Source of the DNA: Marinobacter denitrificans
GTDB taxonomy: Bacteria > Pseudomonadota > Gammaproteobacteria > Pseudomonadales > Oleiphilaceae
DNA: 64,000 nt
Reading direction: 5' to 3'
Assembly: GCF_008795955.1 (NCBI RefSeq)
Contig: NZ_VMHN01000001.1
Span: forward strand, 682,001 to 746,000
Made by a program: the position numbers and the translations under genes. This document shows, one piece after another, positions 1 through 10,082 of the stretch. The stretch's first letter is position 1. Every line of letters begins with the position of its first letter. Under the pieces are notes generated by a model. That model was not told the origin of the DNA. It saw only the letters and a list, made by a program, of their open reading frames with translations, and ran no database searches.

Positions 1-1
1 G

Positions 2-1498
2 TCGCCGCTTGGCCTGTTCGATCCGGCCGAGGATGCCGCGATCCTGGAAGAGGAATACGGCATTCCGCCCCGTTATCTCAAATCCATCATGTCGCCCTGG
101 GCGGTGAAACGCCTGCATGAATACGGTGGCGACATCAGCCAGTTCCGGGTCGTCAAGATGTACCCGTCGGTTCTGGACCAGATCGGCGTATCGAAGACCG
201 AGCCCGGGGATGACAACAATCAGGACATTTCGGCACTGGTGGGCAAGGTAAATATCCGCATGCTGGAAGATTATTCCCAGGATGATCCGGACGCCTACAG
301 CTTCAGTGGAGGCCTTTGCAAGGCCAACCAGGGGCTGATGGAATTTGTGGAGATGTTCAAGGCGCCCATCAAGGTTCTGCACCCGTTGTTGACCGCCACC
401 CAGGAAGGCAACTACAACACCACCGAAGGCATGGGGTCCGTGCCTTTTGACGGCGTCATTCTGGCCCACTCCAACGAGTCTGAATGGCAGACGTTCCGCA
501 ACAACAAGCACAACGAGGCCTTCCTTGACCGGGTCTACATCGTCAAGGTGCCCTACTGTGTGCGTGTGACCGAAGAGATTGATATCTATCGCAAACTGCT
601 GCGGGACAGCTCCCTGGCAGGCGCGCCCTGTGCCCCGGACACGCTGGATATGCTGGCGCAGTTCTCCATCCTGTCGCGCATCAAGGAGCCGGAAAACTCC
701 AGCATTTTCTCCAAGATGCGGGTGTACGATGGCCAGAACATCAAGGATACCGACCCCAAAGCCAAGTCGATGCAGGAATACCGTGATGCCGCCGGCGTGA
801 ACGAAGGCATGGACGGACTATCTACCCGTTTCGCCTTCAAGATCCTGTCCAAGGTATTCAACTTCGATACCACAGAAGTGGCTGCCAACCCGGTTCACCT
901 GCTCTATGTACTGGAAAAACAGATAGAACAGGAGCAGTTCCAGGCCGAAACCCAGGACCGCTACCTGCGGTTCATCAAGGAGTTCCTGGCGCCCCATTAT
1001 GTGGAATTCATCGGCAAGGAAATCCAGACCGCCTACCTGGAGAGCTACAGCGAATACGGTCAGAACCTGTTCGACCGCTACGTGACCTATGCCGATTTCT
1101 GGATACAGGACCAGGAGTACCGCGATCCGGAAACCGGGGAAATCCTCGACCGTTCGTCCATCAACGACGAGCTGGAGAAAATCGAGAAACCCGCGGGCAT
1201 CAGCAACCCGAAAGACTTCCGCAACGAGGTGGTGAACTTCGTGCTACGGGCGAGGGCCAACAACCAGGGCCGCAACCCGTCCTGGCTCAGCTATGAAAAG
1301 CTGCGCAGCGTGATCGAGAAGAAGATGTTCTCCAATACCGAGGACCTGTTGCCGGTTATCTCCTTCAATCCGAAGGCAAGCCAGGAAGATCAGAACAAAC
1401 ACAAGCAGTTCGTCGAGCGCATGGTCGATCGAGGCTACACGGAAAAACAGGTCCGCCTCCTTGCGGAATGGTACCTGCGGGTTCGTAAGTCTCAATAA
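2..1498 (+). CDS. prkA: PrkA family serine protein kinase (5'-truncated by window edge)
   Basis: The reading frame is already open at base 2, so about 498 C-terminal residues of a family usually near 640 are visible. The N-terminal AAA+ part with the expected Walker A loop lies outside the window. Visible family sequence includes SIMSPWAVKRL near the left edge and ANQGLMEFVEMFKAP followed by HPLLTATQEG, typical of PrkA/YeaG. PrkA is a cytosolic AAA+/kinase-like protein linked to stationary-phase and nitrogen-stress responses. It is followed after 48 bp by yeaH, which then overlaps spoVR, the standard order of this three-gene operon. An ATG at base 89 is internal and is not the start. Confidence 0.93.
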   Translation, partial: SPLGLFDPAEDAAILEEEYGIPPRYLKSIMSPWAVKRLHEYGGDISQFRVVKMYPSVLDQIGVSKTEPGDDNNQDISALVGKVNIRMLEDYSQDDPDAYSFSGGLCKANQGLMEFVEMFKAPIKVLHPLLTATQEGNYNTTEGMGSVPFDGVILAHSNESEWQTFRNNKHNEAFLDRVYIVKVPYCVRVTEEIDIYRKLLRDSSLAGAPCAPDTLDMLAQFSILSRIKEPENSSIFSKMRVYDGQNIKDTDPKAKSMQEYRDAAGVNEGMDGLSTRFAFKILSKVFNFDTTEVAANPVHLLYVLEKQIEQEQFQAETQDRYLRFIKEFLAPHYVEFIGKEIQTAYLESYSEYGQNLFDRYVTYADFWIQDQEYRDPETGEILDRSSINDELEKIEKPAGISNPKDFRNEVVNFVLRARANNQGRNPSWLSYEKLRSVIEKKMFSNTEDLLPVISFNPKASQEDQNKHKQFVERMVDRGYTEKQVRLLAEWYLRVRKSQ

Positions 1499-1546
1499 GT
1501 CAGCCGCTATATGTGCTGAGAAAGTGCGCTGAACTGGAGTAAAACT

Positions 1547-2842
1547 ATGGGTATGACCCACGTAGTCGACCGGCGACTGAACGGAAAAAACAAAAGCGCG
1601 GTGAACCGTGAACGGTTCCTGCGCCGTTACCGCCACCATATCAAGAAGGCGGTGGCGGATGCGGTCCACCGCCGGTCCATCACGGACATTGAACGCGGCG
1701 AGAACGTCAGCATTCCCTCCCGGGATACTGACGAGCCGATATTTCATCACGGCCAGGGCGGCAAAAGAGAGGTAATCCATCCCGGCAACAAGGAGTTTGT
1801 CGCCGGAGATACGCTGCCCAAGCCGCCTGGAGGAGGCGGTCAGGGCCAGGGGCAAGGCCAGGCCAGCCCTGACGGGGAGGGTATGGATGAGTTCGCCTTC
1901 CAGATTACCCAGGAAGAATTCCTGGACTTTCTGTTCGATGACCTGGAACTGCCCAATCTTGCCCGCAAAAAGCTGAAAGACACCGAAGCGTTCAAGTATG
2001 TTCGCTCCGGCTTCTCCACCCAGGGCGTCCCGGCCAAACTGGATGTGGTGCGCTCTTTGCGAGGGGCCCACGCGCGGCGGCTCGGCCTCGGGGGTGCCCG
2101 CAAGAAAAAAATCCGTGAAATGGAAGCGCAGCTGGCCGCACTGAAGAGTGCTCCGGACGATCTGGACCCGGCGTTCAGCCACGAAGACCAGATCAAGGCA
2201 ATGGAGGATGAAATCGCCGAACTCAAGGCCAATGTCCGTCGCATTCCGTTTATTGACGAGATTGACCTGCGATACCGCCAGCACCTGAAGCAGCCACAAC
2301 CGGCTACCAGTGCCGTGATGTTCTGCCTGATGGATGTCTCCGGGTCGATGACCCAGATGCACAAGGATATTGCCAAGCGCTTCTTTATCCTGCTCTATCT
2401 TTTCCTCAAGAAGAATTACAAGAAGATCGACGTGGTCTTCATCCGGCACCACACCAGCGCCAAAGAGGTGGATGAGGAAGAGTTCTTCTACTCACGGGAA
2501 ACCGGCGGCACCATCGTCTCCAGTGCACTGAAACTGATGCACAAGATTATTGAGTCCCGCTACTCTCCCTCGGAATGGAACATCTACGCAGCCCAGGCGT
2601 CCGATGGCGACAACTGGAACGATGACTCTCCCATTTGCAGCAAGTTGCTGGCCGACAGCATCCTGCCCCTGGTGCAGTACTACGCCTATGTGGAGATCAC
2701 GCCCCAGGATCACCAGATGCTGTGGTACGAATACGAGAAAATCCAGGAGCGATTCCCCCAGAGCTTCGCCCTGCAGCAGATTGCCGACCCCGGTGAAATC
2801 TACCCGGTCTTCCGTCAGTTGTTCGAGAGGAAAGCCGCATGA
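1547..2842 (+). CDS. yeaH: YeaH/YhbH family protein (DUF444, VWA-like)
   Basis: This 431-residue protein is the usual middle gene of the prkA-yeaH-spoVR operon. The start is ATG 1547 with GGAGT about 7 bases upstream. A Gly/Gln-rich low-complexity stretch lies near residues 88-108 and a charged, coiled-coil-like region near 190-235. A von Willebrand A-like segment follows, with [10 protein letters not shown] near residue 263 carrying the DxSxS metal-site pattern. Its biochemical role is not established; the gene is generally co-expressed with PrkA under starvation or entry into stationary phase. The stop overlaps the spoVR start by 4 bp, so translational coupling is likely. Confidence 0.93.
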   Translation: MGMTHVVDRRLNGKNKSAVNRERFLRRYRHHIKKAVADAVHRRSITDIERGENVSIPSRDTDEPIFHHGQGGKREVIHPGNKEFVAGDTLPKPPGGGGQGQGQGQASPDGEGMDEFAFQITQEEFLDFLFDDLELPNLARKKLKDTEAFKYVRSGFSTQGVPAKLDVVRSLRGAHARRLGLGGARKKKIREMEAQLAALKSAPDDLDPAFSHEDQIKAMEDEIAELKANVRRIPFIDEIDLRYRQHLKQPQPATSAVMFCLMDVSGSMTQMHKDIAKRFFILLYLFLKKNYKKIDVVFIRHHTSAKEVDEEEFFYSRETGGTIVSSALKLMHKIIESRYSPSEWNIYAAQASDGDNWNDDSPICSKLLADSILPLVQYYAYVEITPQDHQMLWYEYEKIQERFPQSFALQQIADPGEIYPVFRQLFERKAA

Positions 2843-4383
2843 CCGACACCATGGACAGACCCAACGAGCCACGAACCCGGGAACCGATTTCCACCAGTTC
2901 CGAGTGGACCTTCCCACTGCTGGAAAAGTACGACGAGGAAATTGCCAAATGCGCGGCCGAATTCGGGCTGGATACCTACCCCAACCAGGTAGAAGTGATC
3001 AGTGCCGAGCAGATGATGGACGCGTACAGCTCCGTGGGGATGCCCGTGGGCTACCATCACTGGTCCTTCGGCAAACAGTTCCTGTCCACCTCGAAGGGCT
3101 ACCAGCGGGGCCAGATGGGGCTGGCGTATGAGATTGTCATCAACTCCAACCCCTGCATTGCCTACCTGATGGAAGAGAACACCCTGCCGATGCAGGCACT
3201 GGTGATTGCCCATGCCTCCTATGGCCACAACTCGTTCTTCAAGGGTAATTACCTGTTCCGCACCTGGACCGATGCCAGCGCCATTATTGACTACCTGGTG
3301 TTCGCCCGGGATTACGTGGCCCAGTGCGAAGAGCGTTATGGCCTGGATGCGGTTGAGCAGATTCTGGACTCCTGCCACGCGCTGATGAATTACGGCGTGG
3401 ACCGTTACAAGCGCCCTGCGCCGATTTCGGCCGCGGAGGAGGCACGTCGTCAGAAAGAACGGGAGGAATATCAGCAGCGCAGGCTCAATGACCTGTGGCG
3501 CACCATTCCAAGAATGGAGGATGACGAAGACCCCGTGAGACGCAAGCAGCGTTACCCGGAGGAACCCCAGGAAAACATTCTCTACTTTATCGAGAAAAAC
3601 GCGCCACTGCTGGAAACCTGGCAGCGGGAACTCATACGCATCGTGCGTAAGCTGGCGCAGTATTTCTACCCTCAGCGCCAGACCCAGGTGATGAACGAGG
3701 GCTGGGCTACCTTCTGGCACTACACCCTGCTGCATCGCATGTACGACAAGGGCCTGGTCAACGACGGCTTCATGCTCGAGTTCCTGCAAAGCCATTCCGC
3801 GGTGGTCTATCAGCCACCTTTTGACAGTCCCTGGTATTCAGGCATCAACCCTTACACCCTGGGCTTTTCGATGTTCACCGACCTGCGGCGAATCTGCGAA
3901 AATCCGACCGACGAGGACCGGGAATGGTTCCCCGATATCGCCGGCACCGACTGGGTGGAAACCCTGCATTTCGCCATGAAGAACTTCAAGGATGAAAGCT
4001 TCATCCAGCAATTCCTGTCGCCCAAGGTGATGCGGGACATGAAGTTCTTCGCCATCCAGAACGACGACGAAGAAGACGTATATCGCATTACCGCAATCCA
4101 CGACGATCCGGGCTACCGTATTCTCAGGGAAAAGCTGGCCCGCCAGTACAACCTGAGTTATCGCGAGCCCAATATCCAGGTGTGGAATGTGGATGTGCGC
4201 GGGGACCGCTCCCTGACCCTGCGGCACATACCTGTTGACCGGGTGCCCCTGGGGGATGATACCGAAGAAGTGCTCCGCCATGTGCACCGGCTCTGGGGCT
4301 TCGACGTGCATCTGGAGAGTGTGGATGATGGCCAGGTGGTGGATGAGGCCCATTGCCCGCCAAAGGATCTGGATGAGGACTGA
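2839..4383 (+). CDS. SpoVR family protein (YcgB-like)
   Basis: This 514-residue protein matches the usual length of SpoVR/YcgB. It starts at ATG 2839 inside the ATGA overlap with yeaH, behind GAGAGGAAAG. Family sequence includes the N-terminal [14 protein letters not shown], then [12 protein letters not shown], and [14 protein letters not shown] in the middle. The conserved His/Glu positions suggest a metalloprotein, but no activity is assigned. In Bacillus SpoVR affects spore cortex; in proteobacteria the role is unknown and linked to PrkA/YeaH. The gene ends next to a short hairpin and faces the TrpB2 gene convergently. Confidence 0.93.
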   Translation: MTDTMDRPNEPRTREPISTSSEWTFPLLEKYDEEIAKCAAEFGLDTYPNQVEVISAEQMMDAYSSVGMPVGYHHWSFGKQFLSTSKGYQRGQMGLAYEIVINSNPCIAYLMEENTLPMQALVIAHASYGHNSFFKGNYLFRTWTDASAIIDYLVFARDYVAQCEERYGLDAVEQILDSCHALMNYGVDRYKRPAPISAAEEARRQKEREEYQQRRLNDLWRTIPRMEDDEDPVRRKQRYPEEPQENILYFIEKNAPLLETWQRELIRIVRKLAQYFYPQRQTQVMNEGWATFWHYTLLHRMYDKGLVNDGFMLEFLQSHSAVVYQPPFDSPWYSGINPYTLGFSMFTDLRRICENPTDEDREWFPDIAGTDWVETLHFAMKNFKDESFIQQFLSPKVMRDMKFFAIQNDDEEDVYRITAIHDDPGYRILREKLARQYNLSYREPNIQVWNVDVRGDRSLTLRHIPVDRVPLGDDTEEVLRHVHRLWGFDVHLESVDDGQVVDEAHCPPKDLDED

Positions 4384-4395
4384 CCGCAAGGTCAG
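4380..4395 (+). terminator. Short hairpin at the spoVR stop codon
   Basis: CTGACC, a GCAA tetraloop and GGTCAG form a perfect 6-bp stem that includes the spoVR stop codon. There is no clear T-run afterwards, so this may be a weak terminator or a processing hairpin between convergent genes. Confidence 0.4.
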
Positions 4396-4414
4396 CCCTC
4401 ATGATCAGGGTTCT

Positions 4415-5773
4415 CTAGGCTGAGACGGAAGGCAGGCCCGACAGGGCCATGGCCATCTCCTGTTCACTGTATTCATGGTCGCTCAGATCACCGGCGAAAT
4501 ACGAGGTATAGGCCGCCATATCAAAGTGGCCGTGACCACACAGGTTGAACAGGATGACTTCTTCCTTACCTTCCCGCTTGCAGCGCAAGGCTTCGTCGAT
4601 GGCTCCCTTGACCGCGTGATTGGCTTCCGGTGCCGGCACAATGCCCTCATTGCGGGCGAACAGCACACCGGCCTCAAAGCATTCACGCTGGGTATAGGAC
4701 ACCGCATCAAACAGGCCCAACTCCTTGGCGTGGGAGACCATCGGCGCCATACCGTGGTAACGCAAACCGCCGGCATGGAAACCCGGCGGGGTAAAGTCGG
4801 AACCCAGGGTATGCATCTTGGTGAGCGGCGTCATATGCGCGGTATCGCCGTAATCATAGGCGTACTTGCCACGGGTCAGGGTCGGACAGGCTGAAGGCTC
4901 CACTGCAACGATCCGTGATTTCTGGCCGCCCCGCAGGGCATGACCCATAAACGGAAACGCAATGCCGGCGAAGTTGGAACCACCACCGGTGCAGCCGACG
5001 ATGACATCCGGCCAGCAATCCGCCATTTCCATCTGCTGCATGCATTCCAGGCCAATGATGCTCTGGTGCAGCAACACATGGTTGAGCACCGAACCCAGGG
5101 CGTACTTGGTGTTCGGGTCCTTCACTGCCAGCTCCACCGCCTCGGAAATAGCAACACCGAGACTGCCGGTGTGGTCCGGGTTCTCGGCCAGCACCTTTCG
5201 CCCGAATTCTGTCAGCTCTGATGGTGAAGCCACACATTTCGCGCCGTAGGTTTCCATCACCGCCCGGCGATAGGGCTTCTGGTCGTATGAAACCCGAACC
5301 TGGAACACGGTCACATCCATATCGAACAGGGAACCGGCGAATGACAGCGAGGTGCCCCACTGCCCTGCCCCGGTTTCCGTGGTCAGGGTGCGAATGCCGG
5401 CTTCGCGGTTATAGAATGCCTGGGGAATAGCGGTGTTGGGCTTGTGGCTGCCAGCCGGGCTCACGCCTTCGTACTTGTAGAAGATTTTGGCAGGGGTACC
5501 AAGGGCTTTCTCGAGACGATGCGCCCGGTATAAAGGCGCCGGGCGCCACAGTTTGTAGACATCCCGTACCGGCTCAGGAATCTCGATTTCCCGCTCTGTG
5601 GTCACTTCCTGTTCAATCAGCGACATGGGAAACAGCGGTTCAAGATCCGAGGGGCCGACTGGCTGCTGGGTCACCGGGTGGAGCACCGCTGGCAGCGGCT
5701 CAGGAAAATCCGCCTGCAGGTTGTACCAGTACTTCGGCATCTGGCTTTCTTCGAGAAGAAACTTGGTTTGCAT
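4415..5773 (-). CDS. TrpB2-type tryptophan synthase beta chain-like protein
   Basis: This PLP enzyme of about 452 residues belongs to the TrpB2 branch, which is longer than TrpB1 at the N terminus. The family catalyses indole plus serine to tryptophan, and some members act without TrpA. The PLP-lysine context is AGSHKPNTA near residue 112; the glycine-rich phosphate loop is GCTGGGSNF. No trpA lies nearby, as is common for TrpB2. I chose ATG 5773 (protein [11 protein letters not shown]); the longer frame to 5824 would run back into the receptor gene. The gene is 38 bp downstream of the TonB receptor on the same strand and may be read through from it. An indole-salvage role is inference. Confidence 0.88.
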   Translation of the reverse strand: MQTKFLLEESQMPKYWYNLQADFPEPLPAVLHPVTQQPVGPSDLEPLFPMSLIEQEVTTEREIEIPEPVRDVYKLWRPAPLYRAHRLEKALGTPAKIFYKYEGVSPAGSHKPNTAIPQAFYNREAGIRTLTTETGAGQWGTSLSFAGSLFDMDVTVFQVRVSYDQKPYRRAVMETYGAKCVASPSELTEFGRKVLAENPDHTGSLGVAISEAVELAVKDPNTKYALGSVLNHVLLHQSIIGLECMQQMEMADCWPDVIVGCTGGGSNFAGIAFPFMGHALRGGQKSRIVAVEPSACPTLTRGKYAYDYGDTAHMTPLTKMHTLGSDFTPPGFHAGGLRYHGMAPMVSHAKELGLFDAVSYTQRECFEAGVLFARNEGIVPAPEANHAVKGAIDEALRCKREGKEEVILFNLCGHGHFDMAAYTSYFAGDLSDHEYSEQEMAMALSGLPSVSA

Positions 5774-5811
5774 TTTTATGAGCACCCTGAGGTTCGTGTT
5801 GTTGTCAGCCC

Positions 5812-7884
5812 TCAGAATACCCATTCCACGCCGGCATAAAAAGTTCTTCCTGGCGCGGGCTCGTAGTAGCCGCGGTCTTCCACGGGCCGGTCAGCGTTGG
5901 CATTGATGCGGATGTTGCTGAAATAGTCCTCATCCAGCAGATTGCGGATACCTCCGTACAGGTTCAGGCTCTGGCTGCCGAAACGAATCGTGTCTCCTGC
6001 CCTGACTCCGAACAGCCAGTAATCGCTGACCTTCGTCTGGTTGCTGTTTTCCGCGTATAGATCACCTACGTACTGCCACTCCAACGCAGCAAACCGCTGT
6101 CCGTTCCCTTTCCACTCGACTTCGGTAACCCACTGTTCACGGGGTAATCCGGGAAGACGATTGCCATCGGCATCGTTGCCCTGCTCGTCCTGGAAATCCC
6201 TGAGGGTGTAGTCCGCCAGTGTAAGGGCGCTGGTTATGCGCCAGGTGTAGGAAATATCCCATTCAAGTCCTAATTCAACGCCATTACGCTCAGTTCGGCC
6301 GGCATTCTCGTAAAACGTCCGGTTATCGACTTCGAAAGGCAGGATTTCATCATCGACACGAATGGAGAACAGTGCCAGGTCATAGCTGAGCCCCTCGCCG
6401 AGGCCACCACGTATGCCTATTTCGCGGTTAATGGCCTGTTGCGGCTCGATGTCAGGGTTAAAACCACCGCTACCATCGGGGTTGGCAAATTCGGTGAAGG
6501 TTGGCGCCTCGAAGGCGGTACCAACGGTCGCGTAAATCTGCTGACGCGGAGCAACGCGGTAACTGGCGCCGGCAAAACCGCTGAGCTCGTCGTATGTTCG
6601 GCTGCCGGAATCGTCACCATCATCCAGCCGTTCGTCATCCACCGATAACCGCAGTCGGTCGAAGCGGGTTCCCAGGGAAAGCTTCAGGCGTTCCGTCACT
6701 GCCAGATCTCCCTGGGCAAACACGGCGGCAGTGGTGCCGTTCTGGGTTTCCTTCTGGGTCTGCCCTGTTATGTCTCCATTGAACGACACTGAATAGCGGC
6801 GACGTTGGTCCACCTGGCGATGCAGGTCCGCCCCCACCACCCAGGTCAGGGGCCGCCCCGCAACTTCACTCCCCTGCTGATAATCCGAGCTGACGCCGTA
6901 GAACTGGCGGTCATAGGCAATCCGGCTGGGGCCGGGAAACGGTAGCTGCTGGGTAAAATCGCGTCGGGTAAAGAAGGTGCTGACGGTGAGGTCACCGGCA
7001 CCAACGGCGGGGGTTTCGTAAAGCAGTCCAAATGTCTGCTGGTCTACCTCCTGCCCTGCGTCCAGCCTTTCGGCATTGGACGTAGCCTGGGACCGGTCTT
7101 CTTCTACCTGCGCAGCGGTCAGGCCGGCCGGGTCTTCCGCTTTTGGCGTGTACAGAGCATTAAAAGTGGCGGTGAGCCGCTGGCCGTTGCCCCATTGATG
7201 AGAAAGGCGGCCGTTGAACAGACCTTTTTCCACTTCGCTCTGGTCCCGGTAACCGTTGTAGTTCAGCCAGGACATCGTTGCAATACCGCTTGTATCACCC
7301 TGGCTTCCACTGGCCTGGGCCGTGGTCTTGTAATAGTCATCACTCCCGACATCCTGCCGCAACCGGGTACCTGCCGGCTGATCATCTCCCCTGGCGGTGG
7401 TGATATCGATTACCCCGCCGGACGCATTGCCATACTGGACCGATGAGGGCCCACGAATGACCTCAATGCGCTGTGCGGAATCCAGGTCCACGGCGTCAAT
7501 CTGGGACTGGCCATCTGGCAGAGTGTAGGGGATACCATCCACCTGAATGCGGATACCCCGAATGCCAAACGGCGCCCGGGCGCCAAAGCCGCGGGTAGAC
7601 AAACGCAGGTTCTGGGCAAAGTTGTAGCGATTCTGGAAAAACAGGCCGGGGACGGTGTCCAGGGATTCATCCAGCTGGAGGCGCTGCTGGCCTTCGTGGA
7701 TATCCGGGGTTTCAATGACCGACACCGCTGCGGGTGTCTCGTAAAGATCCCGCACCAACCGGGGTGAAGTAACCTGGATGACGGTTTCGGGCGTCTCCGG
7801 GCTCTCCTGGGCATCTACGGTGGTGAAGGCACAGGTCGCCGCCAGCCCTGAAACAACCATTACCGATGTTCTGAAAAATACCAC
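5812..7884 (-). CDS. TonB-dependent outer-membrane receptor
   Basis: This outer-membrane receptor of about 690 residues has an N-terminal signal peptide (hydrophobic [14 protein letters not shown], likely cut after TVDA). A plug domain follows with [32 protein letters not shown] and [22 protein letters not shown] long beta-barrel ends in [12 protein letters not shown], with the usual C-terminal Phe. A GTG at 7884 is preferred over an upstream codon at 7926 because it gives a clean signal peptide and follows AGAGG. The ligand cannot be read from sequence; the RIRVDG plug pattern resembles FecA/siderophore-type receptors. It lies 14 bp downstream of lrgB on the same strand. Confidence 0.87.
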   Translation of the reverse strand: MVFFRTSVMVVSGLAATCAFTTVDAQESPETPETVIQVTSPRLVRDLYETPAAVSVIETPDIHEGQQRLQLDESLDTVPGLFFQNRYNFAQNLRLSTRGFGARAPFGIRGIRIQVDGIPYTLPDGQSQIDAVDLDSAQRIEVIRGPSSVQYGNASGGVIDITTARGDDQPAGTRLRQDVGSDDYYKTTAQASGSQGDTSGIATMSWLNYNGYRDQSEVEKGLFNGRLSHQWGNGQRLTATFNALYTPKAEDPAGLTAAQVEEDRSQATSNAERLDAGQEVDQQTFGLLYETPAVGAGDLTVSTFFTRRDFTQQLPFPGPSRIAYDRQFYGVSSDYQQGSEVAGRPLTWVVGADLHRQVDQRRRYSVSFNGDITGQTQKETQNGTTAAVFAQGDLAVTERLKLSLGTRFDRLRLSVDDERLDDGDDSGSRTYDELSGFAGASYRVAPRQQIYATVGTAFEAPTFTEFANPDGSGGFNPDIEPQQAINREIGIRGGLGEGLSYDLALFSIRVDDEILPFEVDNRTFYENAGRTERNGVELGLEWDISYTWRITSALTLADYTLRDFQDEQGNDADGNRLPGLPREQWVTEVEWKGNGQRFAALEWQYVGDLYAENSNQTKVSDYWLFGVRAGDTIRFGSQSLNLYGGIRNLLDEDYFSNIRINANADRPVEDRGYYEPAPGRTFYAGVEWVF

Positions 7885-7898
7885 CGTGCCTCTCGCCT

Positions 7899-8624
7899 CT
7901 ATATTCCGATCAGATCCACCAACCACGGCACGATCAGGGCCGTCGCAAATGCCGATAATGCCATTGCCAATCCGGAGAACGCACCCATCTGGGAACTAAC
8001 CTGGAAGGCCCGTGCCGTGCCTATACCGTGGGCCGCCACGCCCATGGCAATGCCTTTTACACTATCGTCGGTGATGCGCATCCATTCAAACAGTTTGGTG
8101 CCGAGTACCGCTCCGACAATACCCGTTGCAACGACCAATACAGCGGTCAGGGAGGGAATGCCGCCGATGGTTTCGGAGATACCCATGGCAACAGGCGCAG
8201 TGGCGGATTTGGGCGCCAGCGACATCTGGATTTCCGTGGAGCCTCCAAGCAGCCAGGCCAGACCAATGGAGCTTCCGGCAGCAATCACCACGCCACAGAG
8301 CAGGGATATCGTCACCGGGAGCCAGATTTGACGAAGGCGGGAAAACTGCTGGTACAGAGGCACCGCCAGCGCCACCGTTGCCGGCCCCAGCAGAAAGTGA
8401 ACAAACTGCCCACCCTCGAAATATTCGCTGTAGGAGGTGCCAGTCACCATCAACAGGGCAATCAGCATGGCCACGGAGGTTACCACCGGATTGGCGAGCG
8501 GGCTGGAATTGGATTTCAGGTACAGGCGATAGGCCAGGCCATACGCCACCAGCGTTATGGTCAGACCCAGCAGCGGTGAGGCGGAGAGGTAAACCCAGAT
8601 ATCCCGGATGGCTGGCTCATTCAT
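7899..8624 (-). CDS. lrgB: LrgB family inner-membrane protein
   Basis: This 241-residue polytopic membrane protein has about 7-8 hydrophobic segments. LrgB/CidB-family sequence includes ALAVPLYQQFSRLR, SLAPKSATAPVAMGISE and GIAMGVAAHGIGTARAFQ. Family members work with LrgA/CidA as holin/antiholin-like or pyruvate/3-carbon acid transport components. The start ATG 8624 lies inside the 3' end of lrgA (8-bp overlap), which indicates translational coupling. Confidence 0.92.
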   Translation of the reverse strand: MNEPAIRDIWVYLSASPLLGLTITLVAYGLAYRLYLKSNSSPLANPVVTSVAMLIALLMVTGTSYSEYFEGGQFVHFLLGPATVALAVPLYQQFSRLRQIWLPVTISLLCGVVIAAGSSIGLAWLLGGSTEIQMSLAPKSATAPVAMGISETIGGIPSLTAVLVVATGIVGAVLGTKLFEWMRITDDSVKGIAMGVAAHGIGTARAFQVSSQMGAFSGLAMALSAFATALIVPWLVDLIGI

Positions 8625-8997
8625 CCGCCTGCCCTCCCCCGTTCTCGTGCCTGGAAAACCACCGCGTGGTTACCTGCATGATGCCGGCGGTAGCGACCAT
8701 GGTAATGATGGTGGAGAAAAACAGCGCCAGGGTGATCGGCAGCCATTCATCGGCGATACGGTCAAAATGAGCCATCATGCCCACCCCGGCCGGGACGAAC
8801 AGCAGCGATAAATGGCTGAGCAAAGCGGTCGAGGCGTTCTCCAGAGGCGCTGGAGTCCGCCCCCGTATCATCAGGGTCAGAAACAGCATGACCATGCCCA
8901 GAACAGGGCCGGGAATAGGTACTGCCAGGAGTCGAACGGTGACTTCGCCCACCAGCTGGTAGACCAGCAGCAGAGTCATTCCGTTGAGAAAATTCAT
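8617..8997 (-). CDS. lrgA: LrgA/CidA family membrane protein
   Basis: This small membrane protein of about 126 residues has four hydrophobic helices. It carries the LrgA hallmarks VPIPGPVLGMVMLFL and LSLLFVPAGVGMMAH, so the pair with LrgB is secure. The start ATG 8997 forms an ATGA overlap with the stop of the upstream symporter gene. The three genes, symporter-lrgA-lrgB, therefore form one translationally coupled minus-strand unit. The longer frame reaching 9297 is only alternative-frame sequence inside the symporter. Confidence 0.9.
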   Translation of the reverse strand: MNFLNGMTLLLVYQLVGEVTVRLLAVPIPGPVLGMVMLFLTLMIRGRTPAPLENASTALLSHLSLLFVPAGVGMMAHFDRIADEWLPITLALFFSTIITMVATAGIMQVTTRWFSRHENGGGQADE

Positions 8998-9881
8998 GGC
9001 GAGGGCTTCGCAATGATCGGGGCGGGAATGATTTTCCGACCGTAGGCTGCCAGTACAAAGCCAATGGGGAACATCAGAACGCCGTAAACGGCTGCTGGAA
9101 TTGACATGGCACTGGACTCCAGCAGTGTCAGCGTCACCAGCAGCGCAATGGTGCTGTTCTTGATGCCGAGTTCCACGGCAACGGCAATGGATTCGCGCTG
9201 GGTTAACCCGGTCGCCCGCCCGGCCAGCAGCCCCACGAAGATGCCGGCCAGATTCAGCAGCAAGGTTGCAGGGCCGGCCTGACGAAGCAGATCCCATATC
9301 TGGTCACGCACGCCCCAGACCAGGCCCACCACCAGCAGCGCCAGAACCACGCCCCCGAACACACTCACTGCACTTTCAGCACGACGCGACAGCTCGGGGG
9401 CGCGAGTGCGAAACACCATGCCAACCGCCACCGGGAATAACACGATACCAACCAGCATGCCCACGGTTCGACCTACCGGCAAGGTGATGGATTCTTCCGT
9501 GCCCGCGTACAACTGCAGGGCATAGTTGGTCAATATCGGAAGGGTAACAATAGTAATCAGGCTGGCTGTTACCGTCAGCACAATCGAGAGGGCAATATTG
9601 CCCCGGGCCAGCAATACAAACAGGTTGGAAGTGGTGCCGCCCGGGCAGGCCGCGATAATCACAAGGCCCACAGCGATCGCGGGAGAGAGGTCAAGCATGG
9701 AAGCCAGCGCAAAGGCAATCAGCGGCATCAGCAGGATCTGGGCAACCGTCCCGACAATCATACCCTTCGGATAGACCGCCACCTGGCGAAAGTCCCTGAT
9801 CGACAAAGTCATTCCAATACCGATCATGATAATAAACAGGGCGATCGGCAACCCGGCGGAAATCAGGGGACTGGACTCCAC
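8994..9881 (-). CDS. Bile acid:sodium symporter (BASS) family transporter
   Basis: This 295-residue protein has about 9-10 hydrophobic segments and BASS/SBF signatures: GLVIIAACPGGTTSNLF near residue 73 and AVELGIKNSTIALLVTL near 238. Family members couple sodium uptake to organic anions such as pyruvate, pantoate or bile acids. The substrate here is unknown; coupling to LrgAB makes a small carboxylate plausible (inference). The start is GTG 9881 behind GGAGG with a 3-base spacer. It is the first gene of the symporter-lrgA-lrgB unit. Confidence 0.88.
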   Translation of the reverse strand: MESSPLISAGLPIALFIIMIGIGMTLSIRDFRQVAVYPKGMIVGTVAQILLMPLIAFALASMLDLSPAIAVGLVIIAACPGGTTSNLFVLLARGNIALSIVLTVTASLITIVTLPILTNYALQLYAGTEESITLPVGRTVGMLVGIVLFPVAVGMVFRTRAPELSRRAESAVSVFGGVVLALLVVGLVWGVRDQIWDLLRQAGPATLLLNLAGIFVGLLAGRATGLTQRESIAVAVELGIKNSTIALLVTLTLLESSAMSIPAAVYGVLMFPIGFVLAAYGRKIIPAPIIAKPSP

Positions 9882-10082
9882 AGTGCCTCCACGGATTATT
9901 GTTTTGATGAAGTTAGTCAGCTAAAGAAAATAGCACAAAACAAAGCAAAAAAAGTGAAACCTTTCGCTACGTTCATCGTGTGATTATCCCTGTTGTTGCG
10001 TATACTTGCGAACAACAACTATGTGAACGGATATGCCCGGGATGGCTTACCGTTCGCCTGAGCAAAAGTAAGAGGACGAGCA

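Noticed and set aside
1244..2452. 402-codon minus-strand frame over prkA-yeaH
   Set aside because: Antisense of DUF444 coding sequence with no recognisable protein pattern.
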